In this document: positions 11,082-21,669 of the stretch, piece by piece
Layout of the letters: every line of letters starts with the position of its first letter
Position numbering within the stretch: the first letter of the stretch is position 1
Source: Blasia pusilla
Lineage: Eukaryota; Marchantiophyta; Marchantiopsida; Blasiales
Direction of reading: 5' to 3'
Length of the DNA stretch: 64,000 nucleotides
Assembly (NCBI GenBank): GCA_050084515.1
Contig: CM114271.1
Coordinates: 56,234,001 to 56,298,000 of the forward strand
Translations under genes and position numbers: made by a program
The notes under the pieces: generated by a model
Database searches by the model: none
The model's input: the letters and a program-made list of their open reading frames with translations, nothing else
Told to the model about the DNA's origin: nothing

Positions 11082-11210
11082 ATTATCGTGCACATACACA
11101 TCGCTACACAACATACATCGTTATGACCGAATACACACATAAACACACACGATCCCATGCTAACTTATGGCATCCAAACAATGAGACAAGAAGTACCAAA
11201 ATATCTCCAA
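11082..11210 (-). repeat. B1 repeat of element B
   Basis: A 129-bp block lying between the purine tract and A2, and a direct repeat of B2 (10437-10563). Its position makes the 3' end of B read purine tract - B1 - A2 - B2 on the element strand. Confidence 0.85.
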
Positions 11211-11227
11211 TCGCCCCCCTAGCTGGT
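11211..11227 (-). other. Polypurine tract of element B
   Basis: The minus strand reads CCAGCTAGGGGGGCGA, a purine-rich run immediately before B1. Near-identical tracts lie at 30259-30273 in D and 21660-21675 in C. It is the likely plus-strand primer for reverse transcription. Confidence 0.6.
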
Positions 11228-11391
11228 GGTTAGGTCCCTCTTACTCATGATAGCCATCTATCCCTACCTCCCATGACATACATCTCTCGGACGCTAAGAG
11301 CAAGAAGGTCGGGTACTCATGTGGCCCCATCATTAGTCACCTTCTTGTCATCCATGTCACAGACACAAGCCGGAATGTAGAACTATCTACT

Positions 11392-11600
11392 CTATGTACA
11401 CTTGGGACACATCCATCGTCCTTCAAGAACCCTAGTGAGAGGTGGCGTCAAACATGCCATATGCCATCCTCTCGAACATCCATCACAGACTAGCATAGTG
11501 GTTGCACCATGGACGGAACCAGACAACATACACCGCAAGCCTGCAGGAAACTATTGCTAATATTGGATCAACTGTATCATGAATGTTCAGAATATGTCAT
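11392..11600 (-). CDS. PHD finger at the integrase C-terminus of element B
   Basis: The reading frame continuing from the integrase gives a PHD-type zinc finger ending in VCDGCSRGWHMACLTPPL, then GRWMCPKCT and a TAG stop at 11392. PHD fingers bind histone H3 tails (unmodified or K4-methylated). At the end of an integrase this would tether the pre-integration complex to chromatin. The first Cys pair is damaged here (CMLS instead of CMLC in C and D), and stops lie between this segment and the integrase body, so this copy is probably inactive. The rest of the C4HC3 pattern, including the Trp before the last Cys pair, is intact. Confidence 0.8.
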
Positions 11601-12627
11601 GGCGCACATTTATGCACATGGTCCTTCCAAACCATACCATTGCGTCCCTCCAATAAGAGAAAACCGGATGGCAAAACCTCACGCACTCTCAAGATGGTGT
11701 GCCCTGCAGTCACATCCAACGTCGTGGGTGCCGTCTGCTGGAAGTAGACATAGTCTCCTTGATGAAACCTCCGGATAGTAGGTCGAATACCACCTCCTCG
11801 AATAGTCGCATACCTCAACGTATCCCGATGTTGCGCAATCGCCATGTTCTCAAACACCATGGGCATCACTCTCCGAAATAACTCAGCCCTATGAGAACAT
11901 GCTCGCATCCATACATCAAGGTCCTCAAGGTTCAACACCTCACCAACATCTCGACGAATGACCGCATGTAAATTTGGCTCTCGGCCATAAAGCAACAAGT
12001 ACGGTGAGAAAGACTCTAAGGATGTCTGCCTGCTGAATCTGTATCCCATCGCCAACCACGGCAACTGAAGGTCCCAATCTTCTAGGTGACCTCTCTGTAA
12101 GCCATACTTGCGTAGTCCTCTCTTCACCGTCTGCACAGCTCGCTCTACTAGTCCATCCACCTCAGGATGATCTCGCGAAGTAGTGCAGTGGTCGATCAGT
12201 GCCTGAAACTTCCCTCGGAACTCTATACCCTGGTCTGTCAACACCTCAACTGGTGCGCCATAATGACTCAACACTCGATCTAGGAAGACATACGCTACTC
12301 CCTTACTTGCTTTGTTAGGCAATGCAACCAACTCTATCCACTTCGAGAAGTGCTCGACCATCACCAACACATAACCACTATGGCGCTCCGTCAAAGGCAA
12401 AGGTCTTGCAAAATCCAAACTTCATATATAACCTAAACCCATGATCGGAAGTGGATGCTTCGGATTATGAGCATTGAATGATGCTCGGAATCGATCACAC
12501 ACCATGCATCTGGCAACAAACTGTTGAACGTCAGTCTGCATGCCTTGCCACCAATATTGAATCTGGAGCAAGTTGTACGTCCGATTCTCTCCAAAATGAT
12601 CCAACTCTCGTGGGCATGACGCACCAA
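11597..12627 (-). pseudogene. Integrase of element B
   Basis: An N-terminal HHCC zinc-binding region (FVARCMVCD at about 12490-12520) precedes a DDE catalytic core. The first Asp lies in SLDFA, the second in LTDQG (about 12230) and the Glu in DGLVERAVQ (about 12145). The order and spacing are those of Ty3/gypsy integrases, which join cDNA ends to target DNA in the nucleus. One TGA stands where the relatives have Trp, in the conserved GY-W-SLDFA segment near 12420. Otherwise the core is open for 273 codons, and it is followed by the PHD region rather than a chromodomain. Confidence 0.85.
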
Positions 12628-12636
12628 ACGTGCTCT

Positions 12637-13434
12637 CTACAAAGGATGAGGCACTCCAAGCACTCTACCATCCTCCCACACTTGCAACACATGTGTGTCC
12701 TCCCACCGGAACCGTTTGACTCGCTGTAGGATCCAATCTCGCTCTCTAATACCCACTGTGCTCGCGACGTTGCCAGTACGCAGGCACTCCAAGACCACTC
12801 CATCGTTGTAAATATCTCGGTTACTTGTTGTCTCCTCACCGGCCTCTAGATCTAAGGACTCTCCATCAGACCTCACCATCAAAGTCTCAACAATTTGGCT
12901 CTCCATAGCCAACAAGCCCAAATAGGTTGACGCATGCCAGCGTGGTACCAACTCCTCATCACTCTCACCATGCCAACGAGCTCTAGTCGCATCTCGCTGA
13001 CTCGGGCATGGGTTACGGCTCAAACCATCTACATCCTCGTTGAGCATCCCAAGTCTATGCACCACCTGGAAGTCATACTCATGCAACAAAAGAGCCCACC
13101 TCGCAAGCTTCCCTGTAAGCTTGTCGGACTCCATCAACCACTTAAATGGTTGATGATCAGCAATGATGGTAAAGGGATTGCCGAATAGATAACATCTGAA
13201 ATGTGCGACATCCCACACTGCAGCCAAGCACTCACCCTCATACGAGCTATACTTCGCCTCTGCAGCATTGTTCGAGCGACTAACATAAGCAACCACAAAC
13301 TCTCTACCATCATCGTCATGTTGGATGAGCACCGCTCCAAGCCCCAACATGCTCCAATCAGTATGCAACTGGAAAGGATGACCCTTGATCGGTCTCCTCA
13401 ATATGGGCGCGAACGTCAATCTATCCTTGAGCAT
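12637..13434 (-). CDS. RNase H domain of element B
   Basis: A 265-codon open stretch with the Ty3/gypsy RNase H signature: Asp in LHTDWSMLGLGAVL, Glu in YEGECLAAVW and Asp in IIADHQPFKWLM, with a YDFQVVHR segment after. The role is removal of the RNA template strand during cDNA synthesis. The C-terminal third is a Pol connector leading to the integrase zinc domain. A frameshift separates it from RT. Confidence 0.85.
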   Translation of the reverse strand: MLKDRLTFAPILRRPIKGHPFQLHTDWSMLGLGAVLIQHDDDGREFVVAYVSRSNNAAEAKYSSYEGECLAAVWDVAHFRCYLFGNPFTIIADHQPFKWLMESDKLTGKLARWALLLHEYDFQVVHRLGMLNEDVDGLSRNPCPSQRDATRARWHGESDEELVPRWHASTYLGLLAMESQIVETLMVRSDGESLDLEAGEETTSNRDIYNDGVVLECLRTGNVASTVGIRERDWILQRVKRFRWEDTHVLQVWEDGRVLGVPHPL

Positions 13435-13734
13435 CTGAAATGTTCTCTCTTGCTCATCCCCCCACTACCACTCCTGATCCACCTTGGTCATCAAGGTTAG
13501 CGGCTTTGCAATGGAACTAAAACCCTTGACGTACCCTCAATAGAAGTTCGCCAATCCCATGAATGCACGAACTTGACTCACATCTGTAGGGCGTGGAATG
13601 CGTGAAATAGCCTCTTACTTTTTCTGTTGCAGACCAAGGTCCCCAGGGTATATCGTATGATCCAAGTACTCAATTTGGTCATAGAAGAACTTGCACTTGC
13701 CTGGATGTAGCTTCAGCCCATGTTACTGCAATCG

Positions 13735-14457
13735 TCAAAACACTTCCTCTAGATGTCGCTCATGCTCCTCAATCATGGCGCTAAAGACTACGATGTCATC
13801 AATATAACACCTTGCAAAATCTAGACGTGCCAAGATCCTATCCATGACCCTCTGAAACTCAACCGGGGTGTTCTTTAACCCGAATGGTAAGAGCCGCCAC
13901 TGGTACAAACAATCTTTCATGTGAGGATCGATGCCCCAAAATGTCGTCTTCTGCTTGTCCTCCAATGTGATAGGCAGCTGATGGTATCCGGCTCGCAAAT
14001 CCAATGAACTGAAGACTTTTGCATGCCCAATCGCATCAAAGATCTCCTCAGGGATGGCCATGGCATACCTATCGGCCTTTGTTTTCCGATTGATAGGTCG
14101 ATAATCCCCATACATTCGCCTATCCGTCCAGTTGCCATGCACATCCTTCTTGGCGGGCATGACAGTGGTAGATGCATACTCTCCATGCGATATCTCCACT
14201 AGTCCTGCCCCAACCAAGTCATGGCTCCTACTCTAAATCAAAGCCCTCTCCATGTCACTGTACCTATAAGGTCGTCGGAAGATCGGCGTGTCACCCGACA
14301 ACTCAATGCGGATCCCTGGACCCTTCAGCGTACCCAAATCATGCATACTAAATGCAAAACAATTCCTATAACTCCTAAGGAAGTGGTGTATCCGACGTCG
14401 CTCTCCTCCTATCAACTTAGGGCCCATATCTGGCTCCCTAGTCTTCATCGTGACTAG
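13735..14457 (-). CDS. Reverse transcriptase of element B
   Basis: Two nearly contiguous open stretches (14448-14233 and 14217-13735). They contain the Ty3/gypsy RT N-terminal strand (GPGIRIELSGDTPIFRRPY), the DYRPIN motif, SSLDLRAGYHQLPI (motif A with its catalytic Asp), LLPFGLKNTPVEFQRVMD (motif B) and CYIDDIVVFS (catalytic YxDD). All catalytic residues remain, with a single stop at 14231 between the two stretches. RT copies the element RNA in cytoplasmic particles. It follows the DNMT domain directly in the Pol order. Confidence 0.9.
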
Positions 14458-14756
14458 GATAGGACTCTCCGGCGCGGATGTCGGTGATTGCTATGGTGCA
14501 ACCCTGTCTCGGACAATAGAACTCCCATCTCTATGTGTAGTACCCGGAACCACGCTCAATGCTGTGGCTATCATCTCTTGGCGTACCTGCAAAGCATCCC
14601 AAGAAGTCCAAGGGTGTCTGTCTTGATCACCCCTGGTGTGTCAATCTCCTCGGGTCTCGCCCCCAACCATTGCCTCAACCGTCTTGGTAGGCATGGGGCT
14701 ACCAAAGCAACAACTGTGATCTATCGCATCCTCAAATGACGCTGCTCAGCTACTCC

Positions 14757-15700
14757 TTAGCTGAAAATCCATGTCAAGCAGTTCAGGTCCATTGCTTGAT
14801 CTAAGACATGACATTGTGATGCCTCTGATAGTGACGGTACTTCCATCACTCCTATGGGGAATCCCATCGCTTGCTCTCGCTCATCGGTGTTGGGCTCTAC
14901 CAACCTCTCTACTTGGTCATCCCAAACCAAGCCACGTCCGGCCTCCTTGAATGCATAGGAAGCGGGAAAACTCACCAATGTGGGAAAGGCTGCCCGTGGC
15001 CTTCCAATCCTGTTGACCATAGTCAACGGCGGTCAATCATCGTGCCTCATTGCCTCATCGGATCCAATATAGAATCCACCAACAAATCGGAGGGACGCTC
15101 CACTCTCGCATAAGCCCTCCGCAATACCTCATGTAGTACCAAGTTGGTCCACCAAAGTCGCGGGCGATGTGCTCGTGAACCCACACTTGCTGCATCTAAC
15201 AACACTGCCGGGCCGATCCATGCGTGCACCTGATGTGCACTCATCACCACGTGGGACCTCGAATCGCCCAAAATTGGCACAATCTCCAAAATGTATGCGG
15301 GAGAAAGAGACTGATGCTCTTGTAAATGTCGCAAGATCCGCATCATCTCCCAAAACAACTTGGATCGAGTGTCAGCTAACCCGCTACCTCGTCCAGCACC
15401 CGATTGGCCTTGAGACGGCCAACCAGCAATGACCAAGTCTATGGTCCCTACCCGCTCCAAGTCCTACGCCCCCAACAATGAAATGTCCCTCGGTAGGGAA
15501 CTCTAGTAACCCTGAATGGCGGACGCAGACAACAAGTCGGGAAAACAGAGGCATAACAGCGCCATATGGTGAAGTGAAGCGCGCCTCACAACATCATCAA
15601 TCTCCACATACAGGTACTGCTGCTCGCGCACTGCACCGTGCAAAACAACAGCTAACCCAGTGCTGATCCCTCCAAAGAGATCCAACATCCAAATACCCTT
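14757..15700 (-). pseudogene. Cytosine-5 DNA methyltransferase domain of element B (catalytic Cys lost)
   Basis: Motifs appear in canonical order: I (LDLFGGISTGL, near 15680), II/III region (QYLYVEIDD), IV loop (GWPSQGQSGAG, about 15400), VI (YILEIVPILGD), VIII (RPRLWWTN) and the IX/X region (FPTLVSFPASYAF, DEREQAMGF). The layout and the short gap between VIII and IX resemble DNMT3-type enzymes. In an active enzyme the Cys of PCQ attacks cytosine C6 and the ENV Glu assists. Here PCQ is PSQ and ENV is EIV, so this copy should be catalytically dead. A stop or frameshift breaks it near 15503-15460. It sits between the protease and RT. Confidence 0.85.
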
Positions 15701-16087
15701 CTTTGGGATGCACCGCACAATCGGGGTGGTGTCCAACGGGGTCATAGCAGTACTCATGCCTAGCAAGGGTTCCTCTGACCCGTCACACTCTAGTGCAAAT
15801 ATCTTGCTCCACGCGGTCTGCACATGCTCAGTGGCTAAGCGTCGGAGCTCCTCAGTCGAGCCCCAAAGCGGCACCTCTCCTCCACAAACTGATGCGGCTA
15901 CCATGACACTCCTCTCCATAGAAATGTCAAGAACGGGAGTATCCTCTACATGGACATGTCCCTCAATCAAATCACTAGGCCAAGTGATGGCACTACTAAA
16001 TGCAACTAAGGTCACCATCTCTCCTAGCCGTTGCTCGATCACTACACCTGTGAATCGAACGGGTAATAAGGTAAGGCGCCCATCATC

Positions 16088-16796
16088 TCACTGCCATCCT
16101 TGTTTGTAGGACGCTGACTCCTCCCAGTAATTTAGGGAAAACCCCATCGGGTATAACACTGCTCCACCAACCAAAACGTCGTAGGACTTTACATCAGTCA
16201 CTATCGCCTTGGCTCGCACCACGGACTCATCTGTAGGATGTCTAGGACGAATCCTCACCACGACTCCTATCGGGTGATATACTGTGTGGTACTCGCTCCA
16301 CCCAAGGATATCTGTATCCGGAATGGACAATGCTCCACATCGGCTCTCATCAAGCCCAATCCTCTGAATGCCGCTTTCCCCAACATCAGGGGTTGCGTTC
16401 TTGAATCCAACAAGACGCGGTGCGGACTAAAAGCTCTACCTCCGGGACTCACCAACAGGAAGAACTCTCCCCAGTTATCCAACAACACAACACCAGGAGA
16501 GGCGATGGCACGCTCTATCGCAAGTCTAGCGGCATCTCCGCCATCCTAGCAGCCGCAGCTTGCCATGAATCTGACGTGGACAGCCCCAACATCCACTCCA
16601 AGGGCAGGTCCATCACCTCCTCTACAATCACCTCTAAACGTGATGCAAGAACTCCAAATCCAACTCCACGCTCACATAGAGTAGCGGCCAGCCAAAAAAC
16701 CTCGGCGGGCGTACCTCCCAGCATCATAACATCGGAAGTAGAAAATAAAGGAGCACGGTACACAACGGTGGCCGCCCCCAACAACGTGCTTGACAC
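16088..16796 (-). pseudogene. Protease-like region of element B
   Basis: Overlapping frames give the family's protease segment. The active-site stretch is LLDSRTQPLMLGKAAF, where DSG has become DSR, and a later strand reads YDVLVGGAVLYPMG. Frame changes occur near 16488 and 16330. By family position it is the retropepsin, and this copy is inactive. The linker to the DNMT follows at 15700-16088. Confidence 0.75.
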
Positions 16797-17136
16797 ATGC
16801 CCCTCCTGAGCATCAACAACTCACTTCTCCCATCGCCCTCTGTGCCTGCACACCAACAACATCACCAACTCTCCATGAACTTTGATAAGGACCCATCGAT
16901 GGGGTCCTCATCGCTTTGGACAACATGAAAGACAGAGGAAGCCTAGTCTATTTTTTGGCTTTCCCTTACTGTGGATCCAACTCTACGGCTGCTCCACGCG
17001 TCACAACTACGGCGGCCTCCATCTGAGCAACCCCGCACATCCAACCAGGATCCTCCATATCTCTAGCTACTCCATATGATGTTGATGCCACGGATCCGGC
17101 ATCGGGTAATCTCAATGTCATAGCGGCAAAATGCTC

Positions 17137-18384
17137 TTATGGCTGATGTATCTGAGGAGCCATCCTAGCCTCACGCCTGGCGTCTCCCTCGGCACATGTA
17201 GGTGGTGGGACTCTACCTCCTCCATGGGCAGATCCACCACCCTGTCGAGCAACTATAGCTCCTCGTCCCCCAACCGGACCACCTGGTGCACAATCTCTAG
17301 GCCCATCCGGACCGGCTACTCGCTCTGGTGCCCTCTCTCGCCCTCGGTCCGGACATAACTCACAATGTAAATTGAAACACATGGCGTGTGTATGACCATA
17401 CCTTTGACAATAGTCACACTAATAACCTCATGATGCAGCACCATCTCCTCCTCCATGCTCAGACACACGTCCATGACCCTGACGAGTGCAATCGCACTGA
17501 TGATGGGCTCCACCCCATGACCAACAAGTAATAGTAGGAGGCTGCTATTGAGTCACATATGAAGGCACAGGTCTCTGTGGCACGGCCTCCCGGTATCCTC
17601 CCTGAGCTTGTGGTGCCACAATCGACCTATCTCGGAGTCCATGTTGTTGCAGAGGTGATGCAGAAAATCGTGACAAATCTCGCCCAGAACCCATGGTGGT
17701 TACGCTTTCCTCCGCCATGTTGCGCTCAATGTTCTCGGCGGTCCTAAAAACATCTCTCAAAGTAGGGGAGGTATTCATAAGAAGCACGCCCTCCCGCACT
17801 CGTGTCCGCATGGTCCGATCCAACATTGTGTACCATGATTGGATAGCCTAAGCCTCCGTCGTCTCCTGAGTGACGTTGATCAACCAGTGCAATCAAGTAT
17901 AAGCCTCACACAAACTCTCACGTGGGCGCCTCTGGAAGTCGTGGATGCTCCGCAACCTCTCCGTCCGTACCCCTTGGTAGCTCGCCCTCAACTCAGCAAA
18001 GAACACAACCATGGGGTTGAACCTGGGACAAACCCAACTAGATGGTGCAACTATTCCAGTACGAGTGACCCCTCCTAAAACATCACTAGTGAAAGAGGAA
18101 GTAGCCTCTCTTGACTCCTCCTCCTCATCTGAGAACGGCTCCGTCCATGACACATAGTGTGGGTCCTAGTAGAGTCGCCATGCCTCAATCTCCTAGGCAT
18201 ATCTGTGGGAGAACTCATGGTAATCGTCCATTGGCGCCCCCTCTAAATGCTGGAGCATACCGTTCCGTGTTGTAAACGGGTTGAACTCTCTAGAGTTCCT
18301 AGCCCGCTGTGAGTCACACCAACTCCTAAACTCGGCAATGAAGTCGTGTAGCTCTATAGTGCCTACAACATCCAAAAATCTCAC
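17137..18384 (-). pseudogene. gag of element B
   Basis: Consecutive fragments encode the gag N-terminal region (GTIELHDFIAEFRSWCDSQ, about 18290-18370), the capsid C-terminal helices (17545-17826, with NIERNMAEES) and a nucleocapsid knuckle CDYCQRYGHTHAMC (about 17378-17420). The tail (17137-17382) is Gly, Arg and Pro rich. Several in-frame stops and a frameshift before the knuckle break it. Similarity is highest to D and lower to A and C, placing B and D in one subfamily. Confidence 0.75.
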
Positions 18385-19760
18385 GGTCCTCTACCCCGGT
18401 TGTCCATCTCGTCCGCCCAACTGGTAGGACCACTCAATGTGTATGGTGGATCATTAAACAATTTTCTACACGCTCACTCTCGTTTGAAGATGACACGTTA
18501 TTTGAAAGTTGGCTGGATAGTTGACACATAAGGAGATCGAGGTAGTCTCTCACGTGGAGACCCTCGAAACCTTGCACCACCCCGGGTAAATCCTCTAGAG
18601 CTACTCTCAGGTCCACTACCTCGCCTCTCAAAATCCCAAAAGGACGCCGTGATGGCCCTCATGCCCGTCTCACACGATCACTCTCAATCTCATAAGTAAT
18701 CCCTCACAATAATGTCGATGTTGCTCCTCGGAAACTACAAATCTCGACCCCAACTCGGTCGCGAAGACAACTCCTCCAATCAGCAAGTCGTACTCCTCTC
18801 GTACTAACGCTGCTCAAACCTCCTCGATGTGCGGTGCAGGTCCAACGGTCTGGTGCGACATTGGCGGCACGGAACGGCTACAAATGGCACACCACTTGGG
18901 AATGGGGTGCGGCACTCGGAGGCATATCCTCCTCAATCAGAAATTCATACGCTCTACCTCTTAGTGAAGGAGCGGCTCCGCGATCCAGATGGTGCGGTGC
19001 GGCCACCGCACCATCTCGATCGCGGAGCCGCTCCTTCACTAATCGGCGGCGTGTTGTGGCTACGGGCGTCACGGCACGGTACTTGATCATCGTCGAGCGG
19101 CTTCCAATCCCAACATAGCAACATGAAATGAAAACTCAGACACCATAACCCGAGGCCACCTGCCATTACTGGTTGATGATGAAATTACAATGATGGTGGT
19201 GGCCAAACCAAAGTACGTGGTGGCAGCGCAAGTCAGAGAATCAACGGTGGTCGTGGAAAACCCTCCATTTTGTAATGGCGGCAATGGCAACCAAAGGGTG
19301 GACAAAGGCCAAATGCAGCTCTGAGCACTGCTAGGTGACGACAATGGCCGACGGCGGATGGTGGGCGATGACGGTTGACCATGGACGGTGACGGTTGACC
19401 GTTGATGGTGACTATGACGGCGCGGCGGCTCGTTTAGGGTTTGAACAATTTAACCCTAAAAATTGCCTAGCAATGGCAGTTTGCAAGATTGACCATAACT
19501 TTTTGCTCGCAACTCTAAATTGCGCATTGTTTGTTGCACAGCGTGCACAACTTCACGATCTACAATAGTGTCAAAATTTATTTGGAATTGGACATTCCAA
19601 TAAAAATTGACAAGGATTGTTGTAAATCCAAATGTCTCTTTCTCCTACACATAATTCGGCAACGCTTCCGCGTCGATTTCTACCAACGAAAATGTAAAAC
19701 ATGTGAGAACACAAATCAGCAAGCTACATGGTGCTCCCGAGAGCACCGGCATGGGGCAAC
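18385..19760 (-). other. Leader region of element B
   Basis: Non-coding sequence between A1 and gag, matching the D leader (37690-39290) with indels. It holds a near-perfect 82-bp hairpin at 18961-19042, a run of TTGACC-like motifs at 19372-19420 and a segment with GGTGCTCCCGAGAGCACC near 19730-19750. No primer binding site could be identified with confidence. Confidence 0.6.
18961..19042. repeat. Near-perfect hairpin in the element B leader
   Basis: Arms of about 37 bp starting TTAGTGAAGGAGCGGCTCCG are followed by their complement ending CCGCTCCTTCACTAA, with a loop of a few bases around GCGGCC. The orthologous D leader near 38277-38335 has only the left-arm sequence, so the right arm is new in B. 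Confidence 0.8.
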
Positions 19761-20257
19761 TAAGATCAAATCTCTCTCATAATACTATAGTTCTCACATG
19801 TGTGCACTCTCAATGTCAAACCAAACCCACTCTCCTAATGAAAGGCTTGGGTTACACACACAAGGCAAGCAAGACCATAACTCCGCCGCCTCATGCCAAG
19901 AGGTTGAACAAAGAAAGAATGAGCTCTCAAGCTCTCTCCTTGAGGTATACCCCTCCCCTCTCCCAAACTCTCTCCATGGTAACTTATGCTCCCAAGTCAC
20001 CTCCTTGGCTCTTGACCTAATGTAGGAGGTCAAGGGATACTTACCAAAAATAGAAATTCTATCATATACTCAAAATGGTACTTCCCTAAAATAGTAAGCT
20101 CCTCAATATGGCTCCAAATGAGCCGAAATGAAGGGGAAACCTACTCTCTCAGGTTTCCTAGGCCTGAGCAGGTCAAGTTCGACCTACTAAGCTTGTCCTC
20201 CACTACTCACGAAGGCACTTTACTAGATCTCACTGATCTATTCTTAAAGACGTGACA
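19761..20257 (-). repeat. A1 repeat, 5' terminus of element B
   Basis: A 497-bp direct repeat of A2 (10569-11081), about 90% identical by eye. The element 5' end is TGTCACGTC at 20257. No B-type repeat adjoins it on either side, unlike the left end of the element. Element E resumes at 20258 after the CACC duplication. Confidence 0.85.
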
Positions 20258-20555
20258 CACCCTTGGACACCACTTTGATTTTGTAACGCATCCGATATGA
20301 GGGTATTTGGGTGTTGGATCTCTTTGGAGGGATCAACACTAGTTTGGTTGTTGTTTTGTAGGCATGAGTGCCTTTGCAAAAGTATTTGTATGTTGAGCTT
20401 GATAAGGTTGTGAGGTGCATCTTACTTTGAGATATGGCGTAGTTATGCCTCTTTTCCCCAAATTGTTGTCTACATCGATTGTATAGGTATACTAGAGTTC
20501 CTTACCGAGGGACATTTCTTTGTTGGGGATGTAGGACTTGGAGTGGATACCCATT
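20258..20555 (+). pseudogene. Element E, right part: DNMT motif I region
   Basis: This continues the plus-strand element E interrupted by B. It contains DNMT motif I (LDLFGGINTSLVVVL, about 20313-20357) and the following YLYVEL region, with a stop directly after motif I. Homology fades near 20555, before motif IV. It proves that E carried the same methyltransferase fusion. Confidence 0.8.
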
Positions 20556-21237
20556 ATTATTGATCTCTAACCTATCACAAATCAACCCCAAACTTGATCC
20601 AACAGATCCAAAATTGACCCCTAACTTGATTGCCCTAAAAGTGATTCTCAATTATCCAAGGATATACGTCAAGACCCGACAGGCTAAGAATGCCAATTTT
20701 CAATAAAAGAGGAGTTTGAAAATCAAAGTGGCATTCTAATATAATAATATAGATAGTGTGACATTAGTGCAAAACTTCTTCAACCTTTTCTATATGGTCT
20801 ATTTTCTCAATATATTCCCATGAAACTAGATATAATATCAAATCATCTAACTTCCCCATACTAGGATATTTATTTGGATCTTATCCATGTTAGAGGTTCG
20901 GTCCTTAAGATAGCTGTTAACTCATCCTAATTTGACACAATGGTGGTCTAGGAGGTTTTCATGGCTCAATCGATAGTTTTATGGTGGTGCACATAAAAGA
21001 AAAAAAACTAGTGAATTCCGAATAATAAACAAAGATTTGGTTTCGGCTGATTGGCTCAATAGCTTGCTCAACATATTACCCTTTGTTCTTCCCAAAATTG
21101 GGAGTCTAGGATTCAATGTGCTTATGCATTAAAAATCTCCCTTGTTATTAGTTGTGATTTTTCTACTATCCCAAATTGGAGTTTTTCATCTGTATTTACT
21201 TTCCTTTAAAATTTCCAAATTTGAAGATTATTATATT
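20556..21237. other. Intervening AT-rich DNA, no gene seen
   Basis: I see no coding signature or recognisable repeat here. It lies between the end of element E homology and the left end of D. Confidence 0.5.
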
Positions 21238-21365
21238 TGTCTTGGGCATACACATCGCTACACAACATACATCGCTGTCATCGAACACACACATAAACAC
21301 ACACGATCCCATGCTAACTCACGACATCCATACACAGAGCCGAGAAGTACCAAAATATCTCCAAT
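21238..21365 (-). repeat. B2 terminal repeat of element D
   Basis: A 128-bp direct repeat of B1 at 30130-30258, forming D's outer 3' end. It joins A2 at AATTAAAGTAAGATC. Confidence 0.85.
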
Positions 21366-21524
21366 TAAAGTAAGATCAAATCTCTCTCTATACCATCTCA
21401 CACCATAACTCTCAAAGGTGTGCACTTTCTCTCATGTCAAACCAAACCCTCTCTCCTAATGAGAGGCTTGGGTTACACTCACAAGGCAAGGGACCATAGC
21501 TCCACCGCCTTATGCCAAGAGGTT
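21366..21524 (-). repeat. A2 repeat of element D, outer part
   Basis: This matches the gag-proximal part of A1 (from 39290). It stops at GGTT where element C begins and resumes at 29770 with the same GGTT, giving the duplicated target site of C. Confidence 0.85.
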
Positions 21525-21659
21525 TGTCGTGCGCATACATATCGCTACACAACATACATCGCTGGTCACATCTATACCACACAACACCGATCTTCCCCAC
21601 ACACGGGTCGATCCACACATGTACAAAAATCAACTCATACATATACATGGAGATCACAC
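21525..21659 (-). repeat. 3' end of element C (B-type repeat variant)
   Basis: The outer ~40 bp (TGTCGTGCGCATACATATCG onward) matches the B repeats of B, D and F. The remaining ~95 bp is unrelated in sequence. It lies between the outer end and the purine tract. Confidence 0.75.
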
Positions 21660-21669
21660 AACCGCCCCC

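Larger units (their letters stand above)
10437..20257 (-). mobile_element. Element B: near full-length DNMT-PHD Ty3/gypsy element, 9.8 kb
   Basis: A complete insertion unit, delimited by element E on both sides and by a CACC duplication (10433-10436 and 20258-20261). On the element strand the order is A1 (20257-19761), leader, gag, protease, DNMT, RT, RNase H, integrase, PHD finger, purine tract, B1 (11210-11082), A2 (11081-10569) and B2 (10563-10437). The outer ends are TGTCAC and GCACAACA. Some stops and frameshifts exist, but all domains are recognisable. The tail is an A-B split direct repeat rather than a normal LTR, described in the findings. Confidence 0.9.

Noticed and set aside
11392-20257. 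Tyrosine recombinase expected from the split-repeat layout
   Set aside because: No tyrosine-recombinase motif was seen in B, C or D; all three encode an HHCC/DDE integrase.
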